Source of the DNA: Synaphobranchus kaupii | Lineage: Eukaryota > Chordata > Actinopteri > Anguilliformes > Synaphobranchidae | Reading direction: 5' to 3' | Assembly: GCA_029718625.1 (NCBI GenBank) | Contig: JAINUF010000027.1 | Location: 3,931,332-3,995,331, forward strand | Length of the DNA stretch: 64,000 nt | Shown: positions 1-9,348 of the stretch, piece after piece | How positions within the stretch are numbered: the stretch's first letter is position 1 | Layout: every line of letters starts with the position of its first letter | Program-made: the position numbers and the translations under genes | The notes under the pieces: generated by a model | Databases searched by the model: none | What the model saw: only the letters and a program-made list of their open reading frames with translations | Told to the model about the DNA's origin: nothing

Positions 1-2185
1 CAAAAGTGCGTGCGGACCCCAACCCAAAAGTGCGTGCGGACCCCAACCCAAAAGTGCGTGCGGACCCCAACCCAAAAGTGCGTGCGGACCCCAACCCAAA
101 AGTGCGTGCGGACCCCAACCCAAAAGTGCGTGCGGACCCCAACCCAAAAGTGCGTGCGGACCCCAACCCAAAAGTGCGTGCGGACCCCAACCCAAAAGTG
201 CGTGCGGACCCCAACCCAAAAGTGCGTGCGGACCCCAACCCAAAAGTGCGTGCGGACCCCAACCCAAAAGTGCGTGCGGACCCCAACCCAAAAGTGCGTG
301 CGGACCCCAACCCAAAAGTGCGTGCGGACCCCAACCCAAAAGTGCGTGCGGACCCCAACCCAAAAGTGCGTGCGGACCCCAACCCAAAAGTGCGTGCGGA
401 CCCCAACCGAAAAGTGCGTGCGGACCCCAACCCAAAAGTGCGTGCGGACCCCAACCCAAAAGTGCGTGCGGACCCCAACCCAAAAGTGCGTGCGGACCCC
501 AACCCAAAAGTGCGTGCGGACCCCAACCGAAAAGTGCGTGCGGACCCCAACCCAAAAGTGCGTGCGGACCCCAACCCAAAAGTGCGTGCGGACCCCAACC
601 GAAAAGTGCGTGCGGACCCCAACCCAAAAGTGCGTGCGGACCCCAACCCAAAAGTGCGTGCGGACCCCAACCGAAAAGTGCGTGCGGACCCCAACCCAAA
701 AGTGCGTGCGGACCCCAACCCAAAAGTGCGTGCGGACCCCAACCCAAAAGTGCGTGCGGACCCCAACCGAAAAGTGCGTGCGGACCCCAACCCAAAAGTG
801 CGTGCGGACCCCAACCCAAAAGTGCGTGCGGACCCCAACCGAAAAGTGCGTGCGGACCCCAACCCAAAAGTGCGTGCGGACCCCAACCCAAAAGTGCGTG
901 CGGACCCCAACCGAAAAGTGCGTGCGGACCCCAACCCAAAAGTGCGTGCGGACCCCAACCCAAAAGTGCGTGCGGACCCCAACCCAAAAGTGCGTGCGGA
1001 CCCCAACCCAAAAGTGCGTGCGGACCCCAACCCAAAAGTGCGTGCGGACCCCAACCCAAAAGTGCGTGCGGACCCCAACCCAAAAGTGCGTGCGGACCCC
1101 AACCCAAAAGTGCGTGCGGACCCCAACCCAAAAGTGCGTGCGGACCCCAACCCAAAAGTGCGTGCGGACCCCAACCCAAAAGTGCGTGCGGACCCCAACC
1201 CAAAAGTGCGTGCGGACCCCAACCCAAAAGTGCGTGCGGACCCCAACCCAAAAGTGCGTGCGGACCCCAACCCAAAAGTGCGTGCGGACCCCAACCCAAA
1301 AGTGCGTGCGGACCCCAACCCAAAAGTGCGTGCGGACCCCAACCCAAAAGTGCGTGCGGACCCCAACCCAAAAGTGCGTGCGGACCCCAACCCAAAAGTG
1401 CGTGCGGACCCCAACCCAAAAGTGCGTGCGGACCCCAACCCAAAAGTGCGTGCGGACCCCAACCCAAAAGTGCGTGCGGACCCCAACCCAAAAGTGCGTG
1501 CGGACCCCAACCCAAAAGTGCGTGCGGACCCCAACCCAAAAGTGCGTGCGGACCCCAACCCAAAAGTGCGTGCGGACCCCAACCCAAAAGTGCGTGCGGA
1601 CCCCAACCCAAAAGTGCGTGCGGACCCCAACCCAAAAGTGCGTGCGGACCCCAACCCAAAAGTGCGTGCGGACCCCAACCCAAAAGTGCGTGCGGACCCC
1701 AACCCAAAAGTGCGTGCGGACCCCAACCCAAAAGTGCGTGCGGACCCCAACCCAAAAGTGCGTGCGGACCCCAACCCAAAAGTGCGTGCGGACCCCAACC
1801 CAAAAGTGCGTGCGGACCCCAACCCAAAAGTGCGTGCGGACCCCAACCCAAAAGTGCGTGCGGACCCCAACCCAAAAGTGCGTGCGGACCCCAACCCAAA
1901 AGTGCGTGCGGACCCCAACCCAAAAGTGCGTGCGGACCCCAACCCAAAAGTGCGTGCGGACCCCAACCCAAAAGTGCGTGCGGACCCCAACCCAAAAGTG
2001 CGTGCGGACCCCAACCCAAAAGTGCGTGCGGACCCCAACCCAAAAGTGCGTGCGGACCCCAACCCAAAAGTGCGTGCGGACCCCAACCCAAAAGTGCGTG
2101 CGGACCCCAACCCAAAAGTGCGTGCGGACCCCAACCCAAAAGTGCGTGCGGACCCCAACCCAAAAGTGCGTGCGGACCCCAACCC
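1..2185. repeat. Minisatellite array 0, 24-bp unit (left edge cut by window)
   Basis: About 91 head-to-tail copies of a 24-bp unit (first full copy 6-29) opening GTGCGTGCGG and closing CCAACCCAAAA. The visible variants are seven units with CCG for CCC near 409-917, often every third unit (72-bp spacing). From about 918 to 2185, some 53 units look identical. The array ends ...CCCCAACCC at 2185 and the next base starts the GTTAAAATGG terminus of element copy A. The unit is 62.5% GC with two CpGs and only two T on this strand. No stop triplet occurs on either strand, so long open frames here are not evidence of a gene. Confidence 0.97.
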
Positions 2186-2320
2186 GTTAAAATGGCACCA
2201 TCTTGTGGTCAAAATGTGGTAGTACTGTTATATAAAGGATATGAGATGGCCAACTTCAAACTCTAATTAAACTTCATGGGGGGATTTAACCATCACCATT
2301 TTCACTGTTTATATTTATAA
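2186..2320 (+). repeat. 5' terminal inverted repeat of copy A
   Basis: It opens GTTAAAATGGCACC and ends at TTTATAA, and is the reverse complement of the element 3' end with few mismatches. A one-base deletion relative to other copies turns TATATACAAGG into TATATAAAGG near 2231, a TATA-like string found only here. The outer 26 bp contain a CTCF-like core, GGCACCATCTTGTGG (2194-2208). Confidence 0.8.
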
Positions 2321-3094
2321 ATATATGAAGAAATAATAATCCAAGTCACAGCTTCTCATGTGTTTTCCCGCATAATTTATGCTAACAGATATTGGTGATT
2401 TTAAACATGTTTCAACCTCTCTTTTTCACTCCAGCTTTTCTGCAGCAATTGTGGCCCCGGTTTATCTGTGTGCAAACCCAGTGCGTACGTTCTGAAGTGT
2501 GCCGGTGTCCCAGGTGCAGTGGTATGTATATTTTTATGTCTCAGACTCAGGTCCCAGGGCCTCGTTGTCACGACTTTGGCCTGGTTCATATCTCAACACT
2601 TGTGAATTGTAGTATCAGAATCCATGTCAAGAACTAGGCCCGTTACAGGTGTCGAGAATTTACGGCAGATACAAGTCTTAAGGCCTCAGAGTGCGACCAG
2701 CAGCTGCAACAAGCCTTAAGACCGTCTGGAATCTGCCCTGGGTGGATCCATGACCCAAAACCTCTGAAATCTGTGCCGTCCTAGGCTCATAATTGGTGAA
2801 ATTGTGGCCACATGGCCAATAAAACTAACCGTTTGGTAAATAATGAAGAAATTCAAAGACAAAGCAAATGATAACGAGCCAAACCTGCATTGTGTTAAGG
2901 AAAAAATTTAACTTGCGTTCAATTACCTAATTAGGAGCCTAATCACCTGAGTTGTTACTTCTTCTTTGTAATTGTTTGCAATATAACACAATGAGCATAA
3001 TGAACATGGGTTTTTTTTCTTCTTCATGGCATGCATAGCTATTGCTAACATAACGTGGCTTAAGAGAGTAAAGATTTTAAAGTGTTCTCTCTAT
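2321..3094. other. Unrecognised AT-rich interior of copy A
   Basis: Non-coding DNA repeated almost unchanged in copies C, D, E and H. It contains the 16-bp stretch GTGCAAACCCAGTGCG near 2470-2485, which resembles the minisatellite unit and is where array 3 starts in copy G. A GGCCAATAAAACT string near 2814 contains a canonical AATAAA. The longest open frame is 81 codons and shares no recognisable domain. Confidence 0.5.
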
Positions 3095-3215
3095 ACAATA
3101 AAAACACCTAATTAAGAAAAAATAACAGCTTGTTAAAATTCTGGTATTGCAATTGTGGTTGGAACGAAAACCAGCATACACAGGGGTACTCCAGGACCAG
3201 GGTTGGGAACCACTG
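3095..3215 (-). repeat. Interspersed-repeat-like segment inside the element
   Basis: Read on the minus strand it begins CCAACCCTGGTCCTGGAG, continues through a GGTTTTCGTTCCAACC motif, and ends in an A/T-rich tail with CTTAATTAGG. This style of sequence is common in dispersed repeats of fish and other vertebrates, but I cannot name the family from memory. Equivalent segments lie near 10267-10384 (copy C), 24371-24490 (D), 28002-28122 (E) and 62900-63019 (H), so it was already in the ancestral element. Confidence 0.4.
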
Positions 3216-3300
3216 ATATAGAGGATACAAGAGTTTGGCAATCTCAACAAGCCTGCCAAGTTTGGTGATTCTAGGCCAAACCAGCTCATGGGAATTTTAG

Positions 3301-5286
3301 GTGAAAGGGGAGAAAAAAAGAAAAAAAAAGAATCTGAACAAAAACAATAGGGTACCAGCAGCTACGTCCCCTAATAAACAAGCAAACTGCTGGCTATTAG
3401 CTTTGCAGCTGCAATTACTGGGATTATTATAAATTGCTGTGTAGCATTCTCTGTGTGGTCTTTTCAGCAGGTGATCTGTTCGGTAGTGCAGCATCGTGTC
3501 ATATGACTCTATAAGATCTGTTTTGAGTTTGAGAGAGAGCATGTCTCTGACAGGAATTGTATCTCATTGAAACTAGAGCAAGAGAACAAGATCTATGCAG
3601 ATGCAGTCAGTAAATGTGGGCCATAGACTATATCTACTGCTGTCTTTCCTTACCAGCTCTGCTGATTAAATTATACTGAGTCAGCTCGGAGTCCATCCAC
3701 AGGACTCGGACCAGTTTTTTTAAACGGACTTATCTTGCTGCAGACCTTCTCCAGTTGAGTAACAGAATCAGCAATAGCAGCAGAGTGTCTAGTTTTTGGT
3801 GTCAGAGCTAGTATTCATATCAAAGAATATGGCCATGCTTGGCACAAAATGGTGACGTTATCTGTAGTGCCACCTTTTCCAGGAGAGACGGATACCATCT
3901 AGGCGCCGGTGTGGTAGTGTTAGCTTTCACAGTGCGGGAGGCATGTCCACTCTACTGGACATGTACAGGCCTGCTACACATTTGTCTAGTACGACATTTC
4001 TATTTCTTCAGTGTGTGAAGCATCTCTGTCAGCTCTTGCAGTTGTAAATCTGAGTCTCAGTGTGACTATGAATACATAACCAATGCCTTTTTCTGCCTGA
4101 AATATTATAGTGCAATGTGAGTGTGTGTATACATCACGTTCTGTACAGTTATTTGTAGTGTAATTGACCCCTGGTTCTGCGTAGGGTAACAAGATCTGAG
4201 AATGGCTGGTAGCTCACAGAACATAGCTAGCTATAGCTCAGCCCGCTCCCTACACATTAACATCTCACACTTTTCTGACCAGACGTCTTCTACTCTTACT
4301 CTGAAAAAATACCATGCACTGTGTGCATCACAAGACTCCAAAAATGCATCCTCCTTTCCTCCACTACCACCTCCTCTCCTCCGGCCCCAGAAGCCGATCT
4401 TTGTGTCCTAATCTAATATTGCTGATTACATATTAATGGTTACATATTAATTAAATGACGCAAACCGCAATGTCAGGTACACTTTATGCTGTACGTGCAA
4501 CTACTTGTACTTTTGCATACTTCCGGGTAGGAGATGAGTGGAGGTGAGGAGCGAGGAATATTGGGACTCACCCTCTGTGGTGCTAGCTGCTGGCAGCTAC
4601 CCCATTGTTGATTTTCAACAATGCATTTGTCTGTGTGATTCTGCATTTGTGAATGCACCCTGGTTTGCTCCTGCTCACGTCAACCAATCACATGCACACA
4701 CTGGCTGTGTCACATGCACATTGTGTGTAACATGTTTTGTGGTCTTCCTCAGTGAGGAGGGAATGAGAGTGGATTTTGTAGTAGTAAATTGGATAATTGC
4801 GGAACGGGATTGAATGATTGAATGAGTGGTTGGTACTCATGGGGGAATTGATTGATTGAAGTGGGGACGCAAGGGGCTGGGTTTCCTGAGGGAATAAATG
4901 GAACGCACCTGGAGTGAAAGGGGAGAATTGACGGAGGGTGAGCGAGAGAGGGTGGCTTGCCTCTGAGCTCCCGAAATGTTTGACAGTGTATTTTCTTTTC
5001 GTTTGGTTTAAGTTTGGTTAGCTTTTATTTCTGTGCGAATGTGTTGTGTTGTGTGTACGGTGGCGTACTGCAGAGCCGGTCAGTGCGACGGAGCCAGTGG
5101 AACCGGGGATATTGTGATGAGCTTTTGCTGGGGGAAACGACTTCCCCCTAGACTGTAAAGAATGTGTTTGCGCCGTACTTGAGCACAGCGTGCATGGATC
5201 CCAGACCGGTGTGAGCGGGGAACTGAGTGGCAGGGGGCGTGTAGACTTTGGTGGAAGGCATATTTTTCATATATTTATAAACAACG
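3301..5286. other. Unrecognised non-coding interior of copy A
   Basis: It starts with a purine tract (about 3301-3332, GGGGAGAAAAAAAG-like) that is longer in copy E by an extra GAAGAAAAAAAA block. The rest has open frames of 60-91 codons on both strands, recurring in other copies only because the copies are near-identical, with no recognisable domain. An AACCAATCAC string near 4681-4691 is a possible CCAAT box, followed by GATTGATTGA and GAATAAATGG strings. The position ending ACTG at 5155 is where arrays 1 and 2 interrupt copies B and C. Confidence 0.45.
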
Positions 5287-5812
5287 TGGTCTCACGCGGA
5301 CTCGTCACATAGCGACGCTTCTGCCCAAGCGTCGCTATGTGACGCCAAAGGTAGCCTTTTGCGTCGTATATTGACGCAGCCTTTTGCGTCGTATATTGAC
5401 GATTGTGGCCACATAATTTGTCTTTGGTTGTGGCACTTTGATATTATGCTTTTTTATTTTTATTTTTTCTTCATCTGGTAGAGAGTTACGTGAACTCTTG
5501 TGGTCGGGCTCGCCCACTATCTTAACAGTTCGGGCATGAGCCCGAGTTACATGAACTCCTGTGAGGTTATGTTTAGGGGTTGGGGATGGGGTACGGGAAT
5601 CACGAAATCAGAAAGATCTCCGCGCACACGGCGAAGACTGAGCGGGCATGCTCGCAGTCGGTTATCACGAGCAAAGCCTTCGCCATAGTAGGATTCGTAA
5701 ATTCGAGACGAGTGCGTCAAATAATGACGCAAAAGGCCTCCTTCTGCGTCTAAAGGATGACGCCGTAGGAGCTGCCCAAGCGTCGCTATGTGACGACTTG
5801 GGAGTGAGACCA
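5287..5812. mobile_element. Nested 526-bp inverted-repeat element in copy A
   Basis: It opens TGGTCTCAC and closes GTGAGACCA, and further matching blocks (TCGTCACATAGCGACGC and its complement) lie just inside each end. The left end carries a perfect hairpin (5304-5343) and a 25-bp direct duplication (about 5354-5401) containing GCCTTTTGCGTCG. The middle has two imperfect direct copies of a GAGTTAC(G/A)TGAACTC motif (near 5482 and 5543) and a 6-bp-stem palindrome at 5530-5545. An identical-length copy sits in copy E at 30206-30731; copy D lacks it. No coding capacity is visible. It could be an older short inverted-repeat transposon inserted into the larger one. Confidence 0.6.
5304..5343. repeat. 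Perfect 17-bp-stem hairpin
   Basis: Arm 5304-5320 (GTCACATAGCGACGCTT) is exactly complementary to arm 5327-5343, with the loop CTGCCC. The second arm recurs at 5778-5794 near the other end of the nested element. The corresponding hairpin in copy E is at 30223-30262. Confidence 0.85.
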
Positions 5813-5817
5813 GGCTG

Positions 5818-5902
5818 TTATAAATATGCACAGTGAAAATGGTGACGTTAAATCCCCCCATGAAGTTTAATTAGAGTTTGAAGTTGGCCATCTCATAGCC
5901 TT
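5818..5902 (-). repeat. 3' terminal inverted repeat of copy A, cut by the gap
   Basis: Reading from TTATAAATATGCACAG to CTCATAGCCTT, it is complementary to the inner part of the 5' terminal repeat. The outer 49 bp or so, present in copy E, are lost in the N gap. Confidence 0.75.
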
Positions 5903-6402
5903 NNNNNNNNNNNNNNNNNNNNNNNNNNNNNNNNNNNNNNNNNNNNNNNNNNNNNNNNNNNNNNNNNNNNNNNNNNNNNNNNNNNNNNNNNNNNNNNNNN
6001 NNNNNNNNNNNNNNNNNNNNNNNNNNNNNNNNNNNNNNNNNNNNNNNNNNNNNNNNNNNNNNNNNNNNNNNNNNNNNNNNNNNNNNNNNNNNNNNNNNNN
6101 NNNNNNNNNNNNNNNNNNNNNNNNNNNNNNNNNNNNNNNNNNNNNNNNNNNNNNNNNNNNNNNNNNNNNNNNNNNNNNNNNNNNNNNNNNNNNNNNNNNN
6201 NNNNNNNNNNNNNNNNNNNNNNNNNNNNNNNNNNNNNNNNNNNNNNNNNNNNNNNNNNNNNNNNNNNNNNNNNNNNNNNNNNNNNNNNNNNNNNNNNNNN
6301 NNNNNNNNNNNNNNNNNNNNNNNNNNNNNNNNNNNNNNNNNNNNNNNNNNNNNNNNNNNNNNNNNNNNNNNNNNNNNNNNNNNNNNNNNNNNNNNNNNNN
6401 NN
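5903..6402. other. Assembly gap (500 N)
   Basis: Exactly 500 N, a usual placeholder length, so the real distance is unknown. Left of it an element ends within its 3' terminal repeat. Right of it another copy resumes at the position equivalent to 4650 of copy A. At least one terminus and the first part of copy B are missing. Confidence 0.98.
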
Positions 6403-6903
6403 TGAATGCACCCTGGTTTTGCTCCTGCTCACGTCAACCAATCACATGCACACACTGGCTGTGTCACATGCACAGTGTGTGTAACATGTTTTGTGGTCTT
6501 CCTCAGTGAGGAGGGAATGAGAGTGGATTTTGTAGTAGTAAATTGGATAATTGCGGAACGGGATTGAATGATTGAATGAGTGGTTGGTACTCATGGGGGA
6601 ATTGATTGATTGAAGTGGGGACGCAAGGGGCTGGGTTTCCTGAGGGAATAAATGGAACGCACCTGGAGTGAAAGGGGAGAATTGACGGAGGGTGAGCGAG
6701 AGAGGGTGGCTTGCCTCTGAGCTCCCGAAATGTTTGACAGTGTATTTTCTTTTCGTTTGGTTTATTAAGTTTGGTTAGCTTTTATTTCTGTGCGAATGTG
6801 TTGTGTTGTGTGTACGGTGGCGTACTGCAGAGTGCGACGGAGCCAGTGGAACCGGGGATATTGTGATGAGCTTTTGCTGGGGGAAACGACTTCCCCTAGA
6901 CTG
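6403..6903 (+). mobile_element. Element copy B, internal fragment before array 1
   Basis: It matches copy A from about 4650 to 5155, ending ...CTAGACTG, where array 1 begins. It shares class II markers with copy C: TTTATTAAG rather than TTTAAG, CAGAGTGCGACGG lacking the CCGGTCA stretch, GCACAGTGTG, and CTTCCCCTAG with one C fewer. The element part 3' of this point, including the nested element and 3' terminal repeat, is absent and replaced by the array. Confidence 0.8.
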
Positions 6904-9348
6904 CGAACCCCAACCCAAAGTGCGAACCCCAACCCAAAAGTGCGAACCCCAACCCAAAAGTGCGAACCCCAACCCAAAAGTGCGAACCCCAACCCAAAAG
7001 TGCGAACCCCAACCCAAAAGTGCGAACCCCAACCCCAAAAGTGCGAACCCCAACCCAAAAGTGCGAACCCCAACCAAAAGTGCGAACCCCAACCCAAAAG
7101 TGCGAACCCCAACCCAAAAGTGCGAACCCCAACCCAAAAGTGCGAACCCCAACCCAAAAGTGCGTGCGAACCCCAACCCAAAAGTGCGTGCGAAACCCCA
7201 ACCCAAAAGTGCGTGCGAACCCCAACCCAAAAGTGCGTGCGAACCCCAACCCAAAAGTGCGTGCGAACCCCAACCCAAAAGTGCGTGCGAACCCCAACCC
7301 AAAAGTGCGTGCGAACCCCAACCCAAAAGTGCGTGCGAACCCCAACCCAAAAGTGCGAACCCCAACCCAAAAGTGCGAACCCCAACCCAAAAGTGCGAAC
7401 CCCAACCCAAAAGTGCGTGCGAACCCCAACCCAAAAGTGCGTGCGAACCCCAACCCAAAAGTGCGTGCGAACCCCAACCCAAAAGTGCGTGCGGACCCCA
7501 ACCCAAAAGTGCGTGCGGACCCCAACCCAAAAGTGCGTGCGAACCCCAACCCAAAAGTGCGTGCGGACCCCAACCCAAAAGTGCGTGCGGACCCCAACCC
7601 AAAAGTGCGTGCGGACCCCAACCCAAAAGTGCGTGCGGACCCCAACCCAAAAGTGCGTGCGGACCCCAACCCAAAAGTGCGTGCGGACCCCAACCCAAAA
7701 GTGCGTGCGGACCCCAACCCAAAAGTGCGTGCGGACCCCAACCCAAAAGTGCGTGCGGACCCCAACCCAAAAGTGCGTGCGGACCCCAACCCAAAAGTGC
7801 GTGCGGACCCCAACCCAAAAGTGCGTGCGGACCCCAAACCCAAAAGTGCGTGCGGACCCCAACCCAAAAGTGCGTGCGGACCCCAACCCAAAAGTGCGTG
7901 CGGACCCCAACCCAAAAGTGCGTGCGGACCCCAACCCAAAAGTGCGTGCGGACCCCAACCCAAAAGTGCGTGCGGACCCCAACCCAAAAGTGCGTGCGGA
8001 CCCCAACCCAAAAGTGCGTGCGGACCCCAACCCAAAAGTGCGTGCGGACCCCAACCCAAAAGTGCGTGCGGACCCCAACCGAAAAGTGCGTGCGGACCCC
8101 AACCCAAAAGTGCGTGCGGACCCCAACCCAAAAGTGCGTGCGGACCCCAACCCAAAAGTGCGTGCGGACCCCAACCCAAAAGTGCGGTGCGGACCCCAAC
8201 CCAAAAGTGCGTGCGGACCCCAACCCAAAAGTGCGTGCGGACCCCAACCCAAAAGTGCGTGCGGACCCCAACCGAAAAGTACGTGCGGACCCCAACCCAA
8301 AAGTGCGTGCGGACCCCAACCGAAAAGTGCGTGCGGACCCCAACCCAAAAGTGCGTGCGGACCCCAACCCAAAAGTGCGTGCGGACCCCAACCGAAAAGT
8401 GCGTGCGGACCCCAACCCAAAAGTGCGTGCGGACCCCAACCGAAAAGTGCGTGCGGACCCCAACCCAAAAGTGCGTGCGGACCCCAACCGAAAAGTGCGT
8501 GCGGACCCCAACCAAAAGTGCGTGCGGACCCCAACCCAAAAGTGCGTGCGGACCCCAACCGAAAAGTGCGTGCGGACCCCAACCCAAAAGTGCGTGCGGA
8601 CCCCAACCCAAAAGTGCGTGCGGACCCCAACCGAAAAGTGCGTGCGGACCCCAACCCAAAAGTGCGTGCGGACCCCAACCCAAAAGTGCGTGCGGACCCC
8701 AACCGAAAAGTGCGTGCGGACCCCAACCCAAAAGTGCGTGCGGACCCCAACCCAAAAGTGCGTGCGGACCCCAACCGAAAAGTGCGTGCGGACCCCAACC
8801 GAAAAGTGCGTGCGGACCCCAACCCAAAAGTGCGTGCGGACCCCAACCCAAAAGTGCGTGCGGACCCCAACCGAAAAGTGCGTGCGGACCCCAACCCAAA
8901 AGTGCGTGCGGACCCCAACCCAAAAGTGCGTGCGGACCCCAACCCAAAAGTGCGTGCGGACCCCAACCCAAAAGTGCGTGCGGACCCCAACCCAAAAGTG
9001 CGTGCGGACCCCAACCCAAAAGTGCGTGCGGACCCCAACCCAAAAGTGCGTGCGGACCCCAACCCAAAAGTGCGTGCGGACCCCAACCCAAAAGTGCGTG
9101 CGGACCCCAACCCAAAAGTGCGTGCGGACCCCAACCCAAAAGTGCGTGCGGACCCCAACCCAAAAGTGCGTGCGGACCCCAACCCAAAAGTGCGTGCGGA
9201 CCCCAACCCAAAAGTGCGTGCGGACCCCAACCCAAAAGTGCGTGCGGACCCCAACCCAAAAGTGCGTGCGGACCCCAACCCAAAAGTGCGTGCGGACCCC
9301 AACCCAAAAGTGCGTGCGGACCCCAACCCAAAAGTGCGTGCGGACCCC
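6904..9348. repeat. Minisatellite array 1
   Basis: It begins with about 13 units of the 20-bp form GTGCGAACCCCAACCCAAAA (to about 7159; a few have an A or C gained or lost). Next come 24-bp units with GAACC, a short return to 20-bp units near 7360-7420, then 24-bp GGACC units with CCG variants up to about 8880, and a uniform run to the end. Single-base irregularities include CCCCAAACCC near 7835, GCGGTGCGG near 8186 and CCAACCAAAA near 8510. A GTACG variant occurs at 8281. The right edge ends GGACCCC, five bases earlier in the unit than the other arrays, before copy C starts. Confidence 0.95.

Larger units (their letters stand above)
2186..5902 (+). mobile_element. Terminal-inverted-repeat element, copy A (nearly complete, runs into gap)
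   Basis: It aligns by eye along its whole length with complete copy E (27088-30871), lacking only about the last 49 bp because of the N gap at 5903. Order inside: 5' terminal repeat (2186-2320), AT-rich unrecognised DNA, an interspersed-repeat-like segment (about 3095-3215), a purine tract (about 3301-3332), unrecognised DNA to about 5286, a nested 526-bp inverted-repeat element (5287-5812), and the inner part of the 3' terminal repeat (5818-5902). No transposase or other coding region is visible; the open frames are 60-104 codons. It carries the alpha 5' haplotype (CTGTTTATAT; nine bases CCCCGCAAG missing after CTGCAG near 2445), as do copies D and H. It would be a non-autonomous element if it is a transposon. 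Confidence 0.8.

Noticed and set aside
1..2185. CRISPR array
   Set aside because: The units are directly abutting with no unique spacers, and the context is eukaryotic repeat DNA.
2640..2760. tRNA-derived SINE promoter boxes around GTCGAGAATTTACGG
   Set aside because: The resemblance to a B box is too weak, with no A box at the right distance and no cloverleaf.
4202..4411. Small frames of 60-104 codons repeated in each element copy (for example 4202-4411, 4538-4813, 5547-5861)
   Set aside because: They recur only because the copies are near-identical. No recognisable domain, transposase motif or splice context is present, and several differ in length between copies.
2186..5902. LTR retrotransposon or LINE
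   Set aside because: The ends are inverted, not direct, repeats. There is no reverse transcriptase, primer-binding site or polyA tail at an end. The LINE/SINE-like segment near 3095-3215 is short and internal.
5893..6441. An open frame across the N gap
   Set aside because: It consists of translated N and carries no information.
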